A stretch of DNA of 7,909 nucleotides from Ruminococcaceae bacterium UBA5396 (GTDB taxonomy: Bacteria > Bacillota > Clostridia > Oscillospirales > Acutalibacteraceae). The stretch's first letter is position 1; each line of letters starts with the position of its first letter. Positions 6,279-7,909 of this stretch are shown here, piece by piece. A model generated the notes under the pieces. It was not told the origin of the DNA and ran no database searches. It was given only the letters and a program-made list of their open reading frames with translations. A program made the position numbers and the translations under genes. The stretch spans positions 14,147-22,055 of the forward strand of contig DHOG01000129.1 in assembly GCA_002410715.1 (NCBI GenBank), in the 5' to 3' direction.

Positions 6279-7909
6279 TTGAAAAAACTTCTGTCCATAA
6301 AAATCCTGGCGTTATTTTTATGCGTAACACTGTCCTTCGGAATTTCTATAGGGGCTATAGGCGCTATAGAAGTTTCAGCAACCGGCACCCCGGACGCTCC
6401 GAAAAACATCATTTTCATGATAGGCGACGGAATGGGCCCCAATCAGGTGGGTATGGCCCATGATTACATTGGAAGAGACCTGTATATGGAAACGATGCCT
6501 TACAGGGGGACCAGTGAAACATCCAATTCTCTTGGTCAGGTCACAGACTCCGCCGCGGGCGGAACCGCACTTGCGTGCGGCATTAAAACCCGTAATGAGC
6601 GTATCGGCATGACAGCTTCTTCAACGGACCCGATACCGGTACCCAACATCAGAGAATATTTTGCGGATATGGGCAAGAAAACCGGTCTGGTTTCAACTGT
6701 CAGCATTACCGATGCCACGCCCGCAGCCTTTGGCGCCCATAATATCAGCCGCGCCAATCAGACCCAGATAGCAGCCGAGTATATCGAAAGAGAAATCGAT
6801 ATCATCATGGGCGGAGGAGGCAGCAATTTCAGCACAGAGTTAAGAAACACCGCCATCAATGATAAAGGGTATTCCCTCATCACCACAAAGAATCAACTGC
6901 TGTCCTTTGACGGCAGCTCCAAGCTGCTGGCGCTCTTCTCCGACGGTAATCTTCCGTATTATTCTGCCGATTATCCTGAAACAGTTCCGACTCTTGAAGA
7001 AATGACAGCCAACAGTATTGATATTTTAAATCAAAACGAAGAAGGCTTTTTCCTTATGGTAGAGGGAGGAGCCATTGACTTAACAGGTCATACCAACAAT
7101 ATGAACCAAAACAGACTTGAAACCCTTGAATTTGACAAAGCCGTTAAGGTGGCCATGGACTTTGCCGAGCAGGACGGGGACACCCTTGTAATAGTAACAG
7201 CCGACCACGAGACCGGCGGGTTACAGAAGAACGGAACAAATGATTATGAATTCACATCAACAGGCCACACAGGTGTCAATGTCCCGGTTTTTGCCATGGG
7301 CAAGGGCGCTGAAAACTTTCAGGGCGATATGATTAACACCGATATCCGCAAAAAAATCAAAGCGTTATTTATGGATGCGGATACCGGGCAAAATCTCGTA
7401 ACCAACGGCGATTTTGAGCTGGGCGGCGGCTCCAACGGCACAGACGTGACAGGCTTTACCGTAGGAAATTCCAGCACGGCGCGTGTTGTGCCCAATACCC
7501 CCGCAATCGGCGGCACCGGGGAGTATGTGCTGTATCTGCCTCTCCGCCCTTCCACCGTAACGGCTACGGCAGATTTCGGAAAGTACGGTGCTTCGACAAG
7601 CATCGCGGTAGAGGCGGGCAAGGTATACCGCTGGACCTTTGACGCCAAGCTGGACAATATCATTCAAACCGAGCCTACTAATAACGGGGCTGTGGCGTTT
7701 GTGGATGTTGCCCGCACAGCGGTTGAGAGTTATAACTGGAAGACCAGTGTTATTGATGTGGACCCCTGCATGATTGCAGCGGCGAACAAAACCATTACCG
7801 GCGAAAGCGGCACCCTGACAGGGCTATGGGTAAACCTGAACGCCATACGGTTGCCCACTGCCTCAACATCCACCGGATATATTACCGAGTCGAACGGCTG
7901 GAAAACCTA
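6279..7909 (+). CDS. Secreted alkaline phosphatase with C-terminal carbohydrate-binding-like module (3' end missing)
   Basis: The frame is open from TTG 6279 through the window end (543 residues seen). A signal peptide without lipobox (MKKLLSIKIL...) has a likely cleavage after Val-Ser-Ala34. The alkaline phosphatase domain spans about 40-366 and keeps the known active-site set by alignment with E. coli PhoA: Asp50 in IGDGMG, nucleophile Ser91 in VTDSAAGG, Asp145 and Thr147 in DATP, Arg158 (phosphate-binding), Glu262, Asp267 and His271 in VEGGAIDLTGH, Asp309 and His310 in TADHETGG, and His330 in TGHTG. It should be a two-zinc, one-magnesium phosphomonoesterase acting outside the cell. The position of PhoA Lys328 is Leu268. 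From about residue 371 a new domain begins (NLVTNGDFELG), carrying GEYVLYLP and AGKVYRWTF segments like modules of the surface protein at 1-2685. The remaining C-terminus, perhaps with more modules or an anchor, is outside the window. The 334-base gap suggests its own promoter. Confidence 0.9.
   Translation, partial: MKKLLSIKILALFLCVTLSFGISIGAIGAIEVSATGTPDAPKNIIFMIGDGMGPNQVGMAHDYIGRDLYMETMPYRGTSETSNSLGQVTDSAAGGTALACGIKTRNERIGMTASSTDPIPVPNIREYFADMGKKTGLVSTVSITDATPAAFGAHNISRANQTQIAAEYIEREIDIIMGGGGSNFSTELRNTAINDKGYSLITTKNQLLSFDGSSKLLALFSDGNLPYYSADYPETVPTLEEMTANSIDILNQNEEGFFLMVEGGAIDLTGHTNNMNQNRLETLEFDKAVKVAMDFAEQDGDTLVIVTADHETGGLQKNGTNDYEFTSTGHTGVNVPVFAMGKGAENFQGDMINTDIRKKIKALFMDADTGQNLVTNGDFELGGGSNGTDVTGFTVGNSSTARVVPNTPAIGGTGEYVLYLPLRPSTVTATADFGKYGASTSIAVEAGKVYRWTFDAKLDNIIQTEPTNNGAVAFVDVARTAVESYNWKTSVIDVDPCMIAAANKTITGESGTLTGLWVNLNAIRLPTASTSTGYITESNGWKT
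6346..6369 (+). repeat. Three CTATAG units at 9-base period inside the signal peptide
   Basis: CTATAG occurs at 6346, 6355 and 6364, each followed by a three-base spacer (GGG, GCG and AAG in turn). It encodes Ile-Gly-Ala-Ile-Gly-Ala-Ile at the end of the hydrophobic core. The 9-base unit preserves frame, so copy number could change the core length by three residues. Confidence 0.75.
7389..7909 (+). other. CBM-like module fused to the phosphatase (partial)
   Basis: The module opens with Asn-Leu-Val-Thr-Asn-Gly-Asp-Phe-Glu-Leu-Gly, the usual first strand of CBM4/9/22-like domains. It has GEYVLYLP, matching NYVLYLP at 505-525 in module B of the first gene, then the AGKVYRWTFDAKL core and an AFVDVA strand matching AFADIY of module B. 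The closing Asp-Asp-Ile strand is beyond or near the window end. The binding target is unknown. Confidence 0.7.

Noticed and set aside
1..7909. CRISPR array, tRNA, rRNA, transposase or phage genes
   Set aside because: Nothing resembling direct-repeat arrays, tRNA cloverleafs, rRNA or mobile-element proteins was seen by eye.

Overview
The window reads as a chromosomal segment of a Gram-positive bacterium, most likely an anaerobic member of the class Clostridia (inference). The evidence is two lipoproteins with long Ser/Thr/Gly linkers, a sortase-type C-terminus with an SPxTG signal, strong purine-rich ribosome binding sites (GGGAGAGG, GAGAGG, AGAGGG), a TTG start and mid-range GC content. All four genes lie on the plus strand and all four products carry, or are expected to carry, an export signal, so this is a cell-surface and secretion locus.

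Layout. (1) 1-2685: the 3' part of a large surface protein made of five tandem carbohydrate-binding-type beta-sandwich modules, an acidic spacer and a sortase anchor. (2) 2682-4157: a lipoprotein of the extracellular sugar-binding (ABC importer) family, overlapping the first gene by the four bases ATGA. (3) 4178-5944: a lipoprotein glycoside hydrolase of the clan GH-A type, 20 bases further on. These three look like one operon. (4) 5945-6278: a 334-base gap rich in inverted repeats, with no convincing gene. (5) 6279 to the end: a TTG-started secreted alkaline phosphatase. It has a complete set of catalytic motifs, is fused to a C-terminal module resembling those in gene 1, and is cut by the window end.

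Working together (inference): the anchored multi-module protein could hold a polysaccharide at the wall, the tethered glycosidase cut it, the binding lipoprotein capture released oligosaccharides, and the module-bearing phosphatase remove phosphate from the same material. The recurring module in an anchored protein and in a phosphatase is the strongest hint that the target may be a phosphorylated glycan. No permease, regulator, transposase, tRNA, rRNA or CRISPR array is visible.
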